64,000 bases of DNA, taken from NCBI GenBank assembly GCA_041389495.1, contig JAWKRT010000001.1, forward strand, positions 124,001-188,000. Direction: 5' to 3'. This stretch comes from Myxococcota bacterium (GTDB lineage: Bacteria > Myxococcota_A > UBA9160 > UBA4427). The notes beneath the pieces were generated by a model. The model worked only from the letters and a program-made list of their open reading frames with translations. It made no database searches and was not told the origin of the DNA. Positions 31,166 through 40,208 of this stretch are shown here, piece after piece (within the stretch, counting starts at the first letter, position 1; every line of letters starts with the position of its first letter). The position numbers were made by a program, and so were the translations under genes.

Positions 31166-32779
31166 ATGTCCGCGCTCGCCGTGCGTTCGCTCGCGGTCGC
31201 CGTCGCGCTCGGGGCGGCCGCGGCGCTGTTCGCGCAGACGCGGGACTACGGGCTGCTCGGCTTCGACACCTATCCCCTGATCGCGAGCGCCCGCGTCGCG
31301 GGCCCGGCCGACCTCGCGCACCTCGCGAGCGAGCCGCTGATGGGCGGCCGCTACCCGAGCCCGATGTACCGCCCGCTCGTGAGCGCGCTCTTCGCCGCCG
31401 AGTACGCGCTGTTCGGGCTCGAGCCGCGCGGATACCAGGGCGTCGGCGCCGCGGCCTTCGCGTGCGTGCTGCTCGCGCTCGCGGCGATGGGCGGCGCGCT
31501 CGCGCGCCGCGCGAGCGAGGTCTCCGCGCTGCGCGCGCTCCCCGTGCTCCTGCCGCTCTGCTTCGCGCTCTCGCCGAGCTACATCGAGATCGTTCCCGTG
31601 CCGGCGCGCGTCGGCGACCTGCTCTGCGCGGCCTTCTGCGCCGCGGCCGTCGCCGCGGCGCTGCACGGCCGCGCGTGGCTCGCGGCCGCGGCCTGCGCGG
31701 GCGCCATCCTTTCCAAGGAGACGGGCTTCGCGGCTCCCGTCCTCGTCGCGGCCGCGCTCGCGCTCGCCCCGGCTCGGCCGCCCGCGTCGCGGCTGCGCGC
31801 CGCGCTCGAGAGCATTCCGTCGTTCTCGGTCGCGGCCGTGCTGCTCGGCGTCCGCATCGCGGTGCTCGGCGGCGTCGGCGGCCATCGCGCCGACCTGTCG
31901 GTCGTCGCGGCGATCGCGCGCGCACCCGCCATGGCGTTCGCGCTCGCGCGCGACGTGGTGCTCGCCCCCGCCGCGCAGGGTGCGGCGGCGTGGTCGCTCG
32001 CGCTCGGCGGCGGCGCGCTCGCGCTCGCCGCCGCGCTCGTCGCGGCGCGCAGCCGCCGCGCCGTGCGGGCCGATGGCGTGCGCGTCGCGGTCTTCGGCGG
32101 CCTCTGGATCGCGGTGCTCGCGCTCACGTACGCGAGCGGCGGCTGGATCGGCGCGTGGTATCGGATGATCCCGGCGGTCGGCGCGTCGCTCGTCGCGAGC
32201 GGGCTCGCGTGTGCGGCGCTCGACGTCGCGCTCGCGCGCTCGCGCGCCGACGAAGGCTCGCGCGCCGAGGAGGGCTCCGGCGGCGGCGTGGGCTCCGTCG
32301 CCGCGGACGGCTCCGGCGTCGAGCGGGACGCGCGCCCCGAAGCGGGCGTGCGGGCCGCCGGCGCGCTCCGCATGGCCGCCGCGCTCGCCCTCGCCGCGCT
32401 CGCGGGCGCGCTCGCCCTCCAGGCGCAGCAGTCGCCGCTCGTGCGACGTTATTCGGAGTGGGAACGCGCGACCGACGTGGCGCGCGAGTTCCTCGGCGAG
32501 CTCGACTCGCGCGTGCGCGCGAGCGCCGACGGTCGGGTCGTCGACGCGCCGCCGCTCCCGATGTGGGCTGCGCCGCGCCCGGGCGACGACGGCGTGCTCG
32601 GCGCGGCGATCCTGTCCGACTACTCGGTGCAGGCGTGGGCCGACCTCGCGCACGGCGAACGCCGCATCCGCGTCGGCGGCATCGACGGGGGCGTGCTCCC
32701 GCCCGTCGACGGCGCGAGCGGCGCGCCGCGTCCGGACGAGCTCGTCGTCCGCCTGCCGCGCCGACGCGTGGGATACTGA
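31166..32779 (+). CDS. Polytopic membrane protein, GT-C-like
   Basis: 537 residues from ATG 31166. It shares an outline with the TMTC-like neighbour: an early acidic-aromatic loop (GLLGFDTYPLIAS), RPLVSALFAAEYALFGLEPRGYQ, and a helix with ILSKETGFAAPVLVAAALAL. About ten membrane helices are followed by a ~140-residue hydrophilic tail with no TPR. Probably a paralogous glycosyltransferase; no substrate can be named. Sulfatase B begins 48 nt downstream on the same strand. Confidence 0.65.
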   Translation: MSALAVRSLAVAVALGAAAALFAQTRDYGLLGFDTYPLIASARVAGPADLAHLASEPLMGGRYPSPMYRPLVSALFAAEYALFGLEPRGYQGVGAAAFACVLLALAAMGGALARRASEVSALRALPVLLPLCFALSPSYIEIVPVPARVGDLLCAAFCAAAVAAALHGRAWLAAAACAGAILSKETGFAAPVLVAAALALAPARPPASRLRAALESIPSFSVAAVLLGVRIAVLGGVGGHRADLSVVAAIARAPAMAFALARDVVLAPAAQGAAAWSLALGGGALALAAALVAARSRRAVRADGVRVAVFGGLWIAVLALTYASGGWIGAWYRMIPAVGASLVASGLACAALDVALARSRADEGSRAEEGSGGGVGSVAADGSGVERDARPEAGVRAAGALRMAAALALAALAGALALQAQQSPLVRRYSEWERATDVAREFLGELDSRVRASADGRVVDAPPLPMWAAPRPGDDGVLGAAILSDYSVQAWADLAHGERRIRVGGIDGGVLPPVDGASGAPRPDELVVRLPRRRVGY

Positions 32780-32826
32780 CGAGCCGTGTGCTACGCCCCC
32801 GCGCACTCCGAGGCCGCCACACGTCG

Positions 32827-34359
32827 ATGAACGCCGCACGTCCCCGCTCCCGGATCGCCGCCTCCGCTCGCTCCGGCTCGCGCGCCGCCCTCGGCGCGAT
32901 CGCGGCCGCGACCCTCGCGATCGCATGCGGCGATGCGGCGTCGCCGCCCGGCGACGCCTCCGCCGCGCTGCCGGACATCGTCCTCGTCACCCTCGACACG
33001 ACACGCGCCGACCATCTCGGCGCCTACGGCTACTTCCGCCCGACGTCGCCGCGCTTCGACGCCTTCGCGGCGGAGTCGATCGTGTTCGACCAGCTCGTCG
33101 TCCCCATGGCGACGACGCTGCCTTCCCACCTGTCCATCCTGACGTCGAGCCATCCGCTCGTGCACGGCGTGCTCGCCAACACGACACAGGGCGGCGAGCG
33201 CTTCGTCCCGGCGCCCGGCCTCGAGTCCTTCGCGGTGGCGGCGCGCGCCGCGGGCTATGCGACGGGCGGCTTCGTGAGCGCGGCCGTGCTGAAGCGCGGC
33301 ACGGGCATCGAGGAAGGGTTCGACGTCTTCGACCAGCCCGAGGACAAGTCGCGCCGCGGCGACGGCACGGCCGACGCGGCGATCGCGTGGCTCGCGTCGC
33401 TCGACGACGCGAAGCCGTACTTCCTGTGGGTGCACTTCTACGACGCGCACTATCCGTTCGACGTGCCCGATTCGTTCGCGACGCGCTTCCACAGCGACGC
33501 CGACCTCGACCACTTCATCCGCGAGCGCGCGATCCACCCGACGGCGACGCGGCCGCTCGTCGGCCAGGTCGACGACGCGCGCGTCGTCGCCAACGAGTAC
33601 GACCGGGCCGTCGCGTTCCAGGACGTGCAGCTCGGCCGCGTCCTCGACGCGGTGCGCGGCGCGAGCGGGCGCGGCGGCCGGCGCGCGGCGGCCGTGGTCG
33701 TCACCGGCGACCACGGGGAAGGACTGTGCCAGCACGGCGAGGCCGCGCACGGGAGCACGTGGGCCGAGCAGCTGCACGCGCCGCTCGCGATGCGCATTCC
33801 CGGCGAGTCGCCGCGGCGCGAGAGCGCGCTGCTCACGTCGTCGGACATCCTCACGACGCTGCTCCCGCGCCTCGGCACCGACGCCTTCGACGCCTACCTC
33901 GCGGCGGCGCTCGGCCACGACGCGCTCGCGGCACAGGGCGCGTCTCCGCCCGTGCTGAGCCAGGACACGGGGCGCTCGCGCGAGGTCCCGTTCAAGTACG
34001 CACTCACGCACGACGGCTTCAAGTACTTCCGCATCGAGTACGACGACGGTCGCGTCGAGGAGCGCCTCTACGACCTGGGCGTCGACCCGTTCGAGCTGCG
34101 CGACGTGTCGTCGACCTTCGACGAGGTGCTCGCGCGCATGCGCGAGCGGACGCTCGCCGAGATCGCCACGCGGCTCGAGCGCGCGAAGCAGCTGCGCGGC
34201 GACGCACCGCGAACGGAGGCGGGCGCCGTCGACGAGAAGCTCCTCTCGGAGCTCTGCGCGCTCGGGTACATCGAGGCCGAGCGCTGCGCGGACCGCGCGA
34301 AGGGCGACGGCGAGAGCGCGGGTGCGGGTGCGGGTGAGGAGAGCGCGAGCGGCGAGTGA
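32827..34359 (+). CDS. Sulfatase-fold lipoprotein with Thr at the nucleophile position (B)
   Basis: 510 residues from ATG 32827, lipobox LAIACGD. Metal-site motif DIVLVTLDTTRADHLGAYGY, nucleophile region TTLPSHLSIL with Thr97 where sulfatases have Cys, and TGDHGEGLCQHGEAAHG. The C-terminus carries the LCALGYIEAERC element. Without Cys or Ser it cannot be matured to formylglycine, so classical sulfatase activity is unlikely. Periplasmic phospho- or alkyl-transfer is an alternative. Same strand as the GT-C-like gene upstream. Confidence 0.82.
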   Translation: MNAARPRSRIAASARSGSRAALGAIAAATLAIACGDAASPPGDASAALPDIVLVTLDTTRADHLGAYGYFRPTSPRFDAFAAESIVFDQLVVPMATTLPSHLSILTSSHPLVHGVLANTTQGGERFVPAPGLESFAVAARAAGYATGGFVSAAVLKRGTGIEEGFDVFDQPEDKSRRGDGTADAAIAWLASLDDAKPYFLWVHFYDAHYPFDVPDSFATRFHSDADLDHFIRERAIHPTATRPLVGQVDDARVVANEYDRAVAFQDVQLGRVLDAVRGASGRGGRRAAAVVVTGDHGEGLCQHGEAAHGSTWAEQLHAPLAMRIPGESPRRESALLTSSDILTTLLPRLGTDAFDAYLAAALGHDALAAQGASPPVLSQDTGRSREVPFKYALTHDGFKYFRIEYDDGRVEERLYDLGVDPFELRDVSSTFDEVLARMRERTLAEIATRLERAKQLRGDAPRTEAGAVDEKLLSELCALGYIEAERCADRAKGDGESAGAGAGEESASGE

Positions 34360-34404
34360 GCGGCGCGGGCGTGCGCGCGTCGCGCCGCGGCGGTGCGCTC
34401 CGCG

Positions 34405-36072
34405 CTACGGCGCGGGCTCGCTGGCGTCGGTCGCGCCGGGCTGCGCGTAGCCCAGCGATTCGAGCAGCGCGCGCTCGTCCGGGTCGAGCTCGAGCGGCGG
34501 GCGGTCGGCGCACGCGCCGAGCCCGCGCGTCGCGGTCGCGAGTGCGTCGCGCATGCGCGCCGCGTCGATCGCGCGCAGCTCCGCGAGGTCGCGCGACTCC
34601 TGCGGGTCGGCCTCGACGTCGTAGAGCTCGCGCTCGCCGTTCGACGACTCGATCCACTTGTAGCGTCCGAGATAGAGCGCGCGCTGCGAGCGCAGCCACG
34701 GCGTCGCGTCCCACGCCGGGTCGAGGCGGCGCATCGCGACGACGCCCGTGCTCTCCTCGGCCGTCTCCTCGGCGAGTCGCGCTCTCGGCGCGGCGCCGTC
34801 CGCGGTCGCCGCTCCGTCCGCGAGCAGGTCGCGCGCCGACGTCGCGAGCCCGTCGGGCGGCGAGGCCTTCGCGAGCGCGAGCAGCGTCGGGAAGAGGTCG
34901 GCGTTCATCGCGGGGTCGGAGCGTCGCCCGGCGCCGATGCGCGCGGGGTGGTGGAGCACGAGCGGCACGCGCAGCACGGGCTCGTACATCGTCGACTGGT
35001 GGTCGAGCATGTGGTGCTCGCCGAGGTGCTCGCCGTGGTCGGCGGTGAGCACGACGACGGTGTCGCGCAGGTGGCCGCCGCGCTCGAGCGCGCGCAGCAG
35101 GTTCGCGAACAGCTCGTCGAGCTCGAGGAGCGCGGCGTCGTAGGTCGCGCGCGTGAGCTCGATCTCGCGCGCGCCGAGCTCGCGCCGCCGGAACGTGTAG
35201 CGCCACAGCGTGTCCCACGAGCGGTCGACGCGATACGACGCGTCGACCGACGCCGGGTCGAGGAAGCGCTCGCGGAAGCGACGCGGCGGGATGGTCGGCC
35301 GGTGCGCCTCCATGTAGTTCACGAAGGCGAACCACGGCGCGTCGCGGTCGGTGCGCGCGTCGAGGAACGCGAGCAGCGCCTCCTGCGCGAGCTCGCCCGC
35401 GGCCTTCACGTTCCACGCGGTGAGCGCGGCCTCGCCGCGGCGCGTGCTCGCGAGCCGCGCGGCGAGCTCGCTCGAGGCGTCGCCCTCGACCTTGGCGCTC
35501 ACGATCGCGAGCGCGCGCTCCGCGTAGGCGTCGCTCCACGGGTGCAGCGCCGTGTCGAAGCCCTGCGCGAAGCCGCTCTTCTCCGACACGTGCGGGTTCT
35601 CGCTGTAGAGGAAGGTCGCGTAGCCGCTCGCGCGCAGGAGCTCGGCGAGCGTCGTGAAGCGCGCGTCGAGCTGCGTCTGCTGGCTGTTCGCGCAGTGGTC
35701 GCTCGGCGCGAGCCCCGTGAACATCGAGGCGTGGGAGGGCACGGTGTACGGCGCCGCCGACACGACGTCGTCGAAGACGAGCGCGCCCTTCGCCCAGGCG
35801 TCGAGTGCGGGCGTCGTCGCGCGCTCGTAGCCGTAGAGGCTCATGTGGTCGGCGCGGACCGTGTCCCAGACGACGAACAGGATGTTCGGCCGCTCGCCGA
35901 GCGCGGCCGCGTCTGCGCCGTCTCCCGCGTCGCCCGGCGAGCACGCGAGCGCGGCGACGGCGGCGAGCGCGGCCACGACGGCGGAAGCGCGTCGCGCGGT
36001 GCCGCGGCGCGCGCGCGGCGCGGCGCGGTGCGCGCGCCCGCCCGACCGCGCGCGTCGTCGCCTGGGATACAC
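34405..36072 (-). CDS. Sulfatase-fold lipoprotein with Thr at the nucleophile position (C)
   Basis: 555 residues from GTG 36072; a GGGAGG site lies about 9 nt upstream, and this start places a signal peptide and lipobox (AAVAALACSPG) properly. NILFVVWDTVRADHMSLYGY supplies the first metal site, YTVPSHASMF carries Thr110 at the nucleophile position, and LTADHGEHLGEHHMLDHQ the second metal site. The tail is LLESLGYAQPG. Convergent with sulfatase B (stops 45 nt apart) and divergent from the GT39-like gene. Confidence 0.82.
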   Translation of the reverse strand: MYPRRRRARSGGRAHRAAPRARRGTARRASAVVAALAAVAALACSPGDAGDGADAAALGERPNILFVVWDTVRADHMSLYGYERATTPALDAWAKGALVFDDVVSAAPYTVPSHASMFTGLAPSDHCANSQQTQLDARFTTLAELLRASGYATFLYSENPHVSEKSGFAQGFDTALHPWSDAYAERALAIVSAKVEGDASSELAARLASTRRGEAALTAWNVKAAGELAQEALLAFLDARTDRDAPWFAFVNYMEAHRPTIPPRRFRERFLDPASVDASYRVDRSWDTLWRYTFRRRELGAREIELTRATYDAALLELDELFANLLRALERGGHLRDTVVVLTADHGEHLGEHHMLDHQSTMYEPVLRVPLVLHHPARIGAGRRSDPAMNADLFPTLLALAKASPPDGLATSARDLLADGAATADGAAPRARLAEETAEESTGVVAMRRLDPAWDATPWLRSQRALYLGRYKWIESSNGERELYDVEADPQESRDLAELRAIDAARMRDALATATRGLGACADRPPLELDPDERALLESLGYAQPGATDASEPAP

Positions 36073-36167
36073 TGCGCCGCCCTCCCTGCCCGCCCGTTCC
36101 GTGCCGGGCCGTCGCCGCTCCGGTGCGCGCGGCGTTCGCGCGAGCGCGACATCGTCGAGGATCCACC

Positions 36168-37634
36168 GTGTCGCAGCAAGCAGCCCCGAGCCCGCGCGCG
36201 CCGGCGAGCGCGTCGTTCCGGCGGAGCGCATGGGTGCTGTTCGGCGCCGCGTTCGCGATCCGCCTGCTCGCGCTCTGGGCGTCGGGCGACGCCGGCGAGC
36301 TCGTGAAGGACGAGATCAACTACGTCCAGCGCGCGAACGCGCTGCTCGACGGCGAGGGCTACCTGGGCTCGTACCAGTCGTGGGTGCGGCACGATCCGGC
36401 GCCCCTCTCGGAGCGCCCGCAGTATCCGGGCGCCTTCCAGCCGCCCGCGTATCCGACGTTCCTCGCGGCGGTTCTCGCGGCGACGGGCCGGAGCACGCAG
36501 GCCGTGCAGGTCGTGCAGTGCGCGCTGTCCGCGGCGACGTGCGTGCTGCTGCTCGCGCTCGGCCGCGCGTGGGTCGGCGCGCGCGCTGCGCGCGTCGCGG
36601 GATGGACGGCGGCGGTCTACCCGAACCTGATCGCGTTCTCGCACTACTTCTGGACGGAGACGTTCTTCACCTTCGTCCTGCTCGCGCTCTTCGCAGTGCT
36701 CTTCGCGGGCGGCGGCGGGCTCGTGTCGATGCGGCGGGCGGCGGCGGCCGGCGTCGTGCTCGCGGTCGGCGCGCTGACGCGCTCGACGCTGCTGTGGTTC
36801 GCGCCGGTGCTCGTGCTCTTCATGGCGCTGCTCGACGAGGGCGCGACGGGCTGGCCGCGGCTCGGCGCGGTCCGCTGGCGACCCGCGCTCGCGCGCGGCG
36901 GCGCGATGATCGGCGTCGCGCTCGCACTGATCGCGCCGTGGACGATCCGCAACTGGCTCGTCCACGACGGCTTCGTGCTGATCGACACCAACGCCCCGTA
37001 CAACCTGTGGAGGGGCAACGCGCCCGGCGCGATGCTGATGGCGTCGCAGCCGCAGGCGCCGCGCTACGGCTGGCCGTTCCAGCGCATCGTCATGCACCCG
37101 GTCGCCAACCTGAACGGGCCCGTCCTGGTGGCCAAGTACCGCCAGGCGCATCCCGACGACCCGATGCCGACCGATCTCGCGCTGACGCGCTACGCGAGCG
37201 AGGTCGCGTGGGCGCAGATCCGCGGGCGCCCCGACCGCGCGCTCGCGAACGCGTGGCAGAAGCTCGTCGACATGTGGAACCCGACCTCGTTCCTGCTGCG
37301 CCACTTCGAGCTCGGCGCGTACGGGCCGGTGTCGCCCGCGGTGCGGATGGCGGCGTCGGCGGCCGCCGTGGTCTCCTATCTCGCGGTCGCGCTGCTCGCG
37401 GTCGTCGGGCTTGCCGCAGGGCTGCACGACCGCCGCATGTGGCTCGTGCTGGCGTTCGTCGGCTACCTGAGCGCGGTCTCCGCGCTCGCGTTCGGCCTGA
37501 CGCGCTTCCGCATTCCGCTGATGCCCCTGCTCATGCTGCCGGCCGCGGCCGCACTCGAGCGGCTCGTCACCCCGCGCGGGCGGGCGGCCACTCCCTCCGC
37601 AGCGTCGTCGCCGCCGGGCGAGCCCGCGGTCTAG
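36168..37634 (+). CDS. GT39/PMT-like membrane glycosyltransferase
   Basis: 488 residues from GTG 36168. The first periplasmic loop holds the acidic-aromatic site GELVKDEINYVQRANALLDGEGYLG, typical of ArnT/PMT-like GT-C enzymes that use polyprenyl-phosphate sugars. About eleven helices follow, including TLLWFAPVLVLFMALL and the conserved APWTIRNW. It is usually found next to exosortases and EPS genes; here it precedes the exosortase by 139 nt on the same strand. Confidence 0.8.
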   Translation: MSQQAAPSPRAPASASFRRSAWVLFGAAFAIRLLALWASGDAGELVKDEINYVQRANALLDGEGYLGSYQSWVRHDPAPLSERPQYPGAFQPPAYPTFLAAVLAATGRSTQAVQVVQCALSAATCVLLLALGRAWVGARAARVAGWTAAVYPNLIAFSHYFWTETFFTFVLLALFAVLFAGGGGLVSMRRAAAAGVVLAVGALTRSTLLWFAPVLVLFMALLDEGATGWPRLGAVRWRPALARGGAMIGVALALIAPWTIRNWLVHDGFVLIDTNAPYNLWRGNAPGAMLMASQPQAPRYGWPFQRIVMHPVANLNGPVLVAKYRQAHPDDPMPTDLALTRYASEVAWAQIRGRPDRALANAWQKLVDMWNPTSFLLRHFELGAYGPVSPAVRMAASAAAVVSYLAVALLAVVGLAAGLHDRRMWLVLAFVGYLSAVSALAFGLTRFRIPLMPLLMLPAAAALERLVTPRGRAATPSAASSPPGEPAV

Positions 37635-37773
37635 CTGCGCGGGTCGCGCGCGGGGTCGCGCGCGCTCGGCGGGGCCATATCATCGCGCGCCGCGCGCGGT
37701 GCGGACGGCCCCCTCCGATCGCCGCGATCGCGCCGGTCACGGAAACGGAACACCGCGGGAGGCTCCGCCCCTC

Positions 37774-39306
37774 TTGCAGCTCGCGCAGCTCGCCTACCTC
37801 GCTCTCGCCGCGTTCGCGTACCGCGCGCTCCTCGTCTCGAGCTCGCAGGCCGGCCTGTCGCGCGAGCTCGAGGAGTGGTTCTTCATCCCGACGGAGACGT
37901 CGCCGCTCGTCGTGGTGCTGCTCGCCGCCTGGCTCGTCTATCGCCGGCGCGAGCGGCTCGTCGCGGCGATGGCCGAGCCGGCCGCCTGGCCGGCGGGCAT
38001 CGCGCTGCTCGGCGCCGGCCTCGTCGCCTTCGCGTGGGCGATGCGGACGGCGACGCCGCACCTGCTCGCGGTGTCGCTCGCGTGCGTAGGAGTGGGTGCG
38101 GCCGCCGTGCACTGCGGCACGAAGGGGGCGCGGCTCGTCGCGCTGCCGGCGCTGCTGCTCGTCTTCGCCATCCCGATCCCCGCGCCGCTGCTCGCCGAGG
38201 TCGTCTACCGCTTCCAGCTCTGGACGGCCGACTACGCGGGATGGCTGCTGTTCGCGCTCGGCCGGTCGGCCTACGTGTCGGGCGACCAGATCCTGCTCGC
38301 GGGCGACCACTTCGCGGTGATCGAGGGCTGCAGCGGGCTTCGCTCGGTGCAGACGCTGACGATGGTGGCGCTGCTCCTCGTCGAGCTCTTCGGGCGCCGC
38401 GGACTGCACGCGCTCGCCATCCTCGTGCTCGCGCCGCTCGTGGCGTTCGCGCTGAACGGCTTCCGCGTGCTCGCCCTGATCCTGAACCCGCACTCCGAGG
38501 TGGTCGCGATCCACAACCTGCAGGGCGTCGCGATCCTGCTCGGCGGGCTCGCGATCCTCTACGCCGTCGATGGCGGGCTCGAGCGGCTGCTCGGCGACGG
38601 CGACGCGGAGCCGGTGCCGCAGGCGTCGCTGCCCGCCCGCGCGCCGCGCGCGCGCGTCGCCGCGGTGAGCGGAGCGCTCGCGGCCGCCGCCGCGATGTCC
38701 CTCGCCATCGCGCCGTGGCCGGTGTCGCGCGCGGCCGGCGAGATCTCGGAGACCGAGTTCGCGACCTCGCTCGACGGCTGGTCGCGCAGCGCCGGCGCGG
38801 AGGAGGCGCCCGACCGCTCCTTCCTCGGCACGATCGGCCATCGCGCGCTCGTCGAGCGCGGGTTCGTGGAGGAGGGCGCGACCGACGCGACGCCGGTCGA
38901 GCTGTTCGTCGCGGTCGGCGACATCGGGCAGCACTACCGCAGCCCGATCTCGCCGAAGACCGTGCCGCCCGGGAGTGGCTGGATCGTCGAGCAGGAGGGC
39001 GCGCTCGAGCGCGAAGGCGCGCTCGACGCGCGCTGGCTGGTGATGCGCTCGGGCACCCGGCGCGTGCTGATCCGGCACTGGTACGAGGGGACGGCCGGGC
39101 TCGCGGACGAGACGGCGCGCGGGCTCCTCGCCCTCGACGCCTCGCCCTGGCACCGCGCGAGCGACCCGATCGCCGTGCGGATCTCGACCGACGTCGTCGG
39201 GGCCTCGGCGTCGGCGCTCGACCGGGCTCGCGAGCGCCTCGACCGGTTCGAGGCCGCGGTGGCGCCGGCGCTCGCCGAGCTGCGCGCCAAGGCGGCCCGC
39301 TCGTGA
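37774..39306 (+). CDS. Exosortase fused to EpsI-type C-terminal domain
   Basis: 510 residues from TTG 37774, preceded by GGGAGG at 37757; an upstream GTG at 37699 is possible. About eight helices carry the catalytic triad: Cys186 in EGCSGLRS, Arg231 in NGFRVLAL and His247 in HNLQG. From ~residue 300 a periplasmic EpsI-like domain begins (EFATSLDGW ... VELFVAVGDIGQHYRSPISPK). Exosortases remove the C-terminal signal of PEP-CTERM proteins and probably transfer them to a surface acceptor. The PEP-CTERM protein at 40209 is the likely substrate. Confidence 0.92.
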   Translation: MQLAQLAYLALAAFAYRALLVSSSQAGLSRELEEWFFIPTETSPLVVVLLAAWLVYRRRERLVAAMAEPAAWPAGIALLGAGLVAFAWAMRTATPHLLAVSLACVGVGAAAVHCGTKGARLVALPALLLVFAIPIPAPLLAEVVYRFQLWTADYAGWLLFALGRSAYVSGDQILLAGDHFAVIEGCSGLRSVQTLTMVALLLVELFGRRGLHALAILVLAPLVAFALNGFRVLALILNPHSEVVAIHNLQGVAILLGGLAILYAVDGGLERLLGDGDAEPVPQASLPARAPRARVAAVSGALAAAAAMSLAIAPWPVSRAAGEISETEFATSLDGWSRSAGAEEAPDRSFLGTIGHRALVERGFVEEGATDATPVELFVAVGDIGQHYRSPISPKTVPPGSGWIVEQEGALEREGALDARWLVMRSGTRRVLIRHWYEGTAGLADETARGLLALDASPWHRASDPIAVRISTDVVGASASALDRARERLDRFEAAVAPALAELRAKAARS

Positions 39307-39335
39307 GCCGGAACCCCGCTTCTGGATTGCCCAAT

Positions 39336-39354
39336 GTGAGAAAATGTTTTCCAC
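39336..39354 (+). promoter_or_regulatory. Near-palindromic site, possible activator-binding element
   Basis: GTGAGAAAATGTTTTCCAC is a dyad (GTG-GAAAA / TTTTC-CAC with one extra A), unusually AT-rich for this genome. It lies ~80 bp upstream of the sigma-54 promoter match, where bacterial enhancer-binding proteins commonly bind. The role is inferred from position only. Confidence 0.4.
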
Positions 39355-39417
39355 GCGGGCCCTTTGGACCCCGGAGGGAAACCGTTCAGAAACGGGCAGT
39401 TACGAGCACGTTGGGGC

Positions 39418-39434
39418 TAGGCATAGTGATTGCA
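39418..39434 (+). promoter_or_regulatory. Sigma-54 (RpoN) -24/-12 promoter match
   Basis: TAGGCATAGTGATTGCA fits the -24/-12 consensus: GGCA at the -24 box (39420-39423), TTGCA at the -12 box (39430-39434), with exactly 10 bases between GG and GC. Expected transcription start is near 39445, giving a ~240-nt leader before the gene at 39684. PEP-CTERM genes in other bacteria are controlled by the sigma-54-dependent PrsK/PrsR pair. A second, weaker GG-N10-GC match is at 39504-39520. Confidence 0.6.
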
Positions 39435-39683
39435 CATCGGACCCGTGTCCGGCGCATTGCGTCCGGTGAGGTTTCTCTGGGGCCTCGGTGGTGTATGGCC
39501 AGGTTGGCGAAAGGCATGCGGACCCGGCGACACGCGGTCGCGGAGTGATCGAACGAGCTACTTGCTGCTTCGCTGTTTGCTTGCTCGCTGATTTGGTTGG
39601 GAGTAGATCGCACTCAGACGCAGGTTCTCCGACGGGTCTCGGTCCCTGCCTGATGCAATGTTGGAAGGAATGAGGAGAAGGAT

Positions 39684-40124
39684 ATGAAAGCCGGCTGGAT
39701 GACGATGCCGCTCGCATTCGTCGCGACGTTCGCCTTCATGTTCGTCGTCGGGACGTCCGGGGCAGGCCCGGACGCGGACACGGACGGTGATGGCGTCCAG
39801 GACAACATCGACAACTGCAGCGCGAAGGCCAACGCGTCGCAGACGGACACGGACCACGACGGCTACGGCAACGCCTGCGATGCCGACTTCACGAACGACG
39901 GTACGGTCGGCGCCCCCGACTTCGCCGTCCTGCTGTCGACCTTCACGAAGTCCGAGGGTGCCGTCGGCTACGTGCCCGCCGTCGACTGCAACGACGATGG
40001 CGTGGTCGGTGCTCCCGACTTCGCGTGCCTGCTCTCGCAGTTCGCCGGAGTTCCCGGTCCCGAGGGCCGCGGCTGCGGCAACACCACGGGCGCCGAGTGC
40101 CCGGCCCCGGCGCTGCCCTTCTAG
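39684..40124 (+). CDS. Secreted thrombospondin type 3/dockerin-like Ca2+-binding protein
   Basis: 146 residues from ATG 39684 with a strong AGGAGAAGG site. A signal peptide (MPLAFVATFAFMFVVGTSGAG) precedes a thrombospondin type 3 repeat rich in Asp (DADTDGDGVQDNIDNC; TDTDHDGYGNACDAD). Two dockerin-like loops follow (DFTNDGTVGAPDFAVLLSTF and DCNDDGVVGAPDFACLLSQF), the two repeats expected for type I dockerins. Both modules bind calcium. There is no PEP-CTERM or other anchor. It lies 84 nt before the PEP-CTERM gene. Confidence 0.85.
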   Translation: MKAGWMTMPLAFVATFAFMFVVGTSGAGPDADTDGDGVQDNIDNCSAKANASQTDTDHDGYGNACDADFTNDGTVGAPDFAVLLSTFTKSEGAVGYVPAVDCNDDGVVGAPDFACLLSQFAGVPGPEGRGCGNTTGAECPAPALPF

Positions 40125-40208
40125 TCTCCTGCGGGAGGCTCGAGAGGCGTCGCTCTTTCGTAAACCATTCCTGTTTCGAGTTTCTGGGAAGGAACTGAGG
40201 AGTTGAAC

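Noticed and set aside
39504..39520. Second sigma-54-like site (TTGGC...ATGC) in the PEP-CTERM leader
   Set aside because: GG-N10-GC spacing holds but the -12 box lacks TTGCA; kept only as a weaker alternative to 39418.
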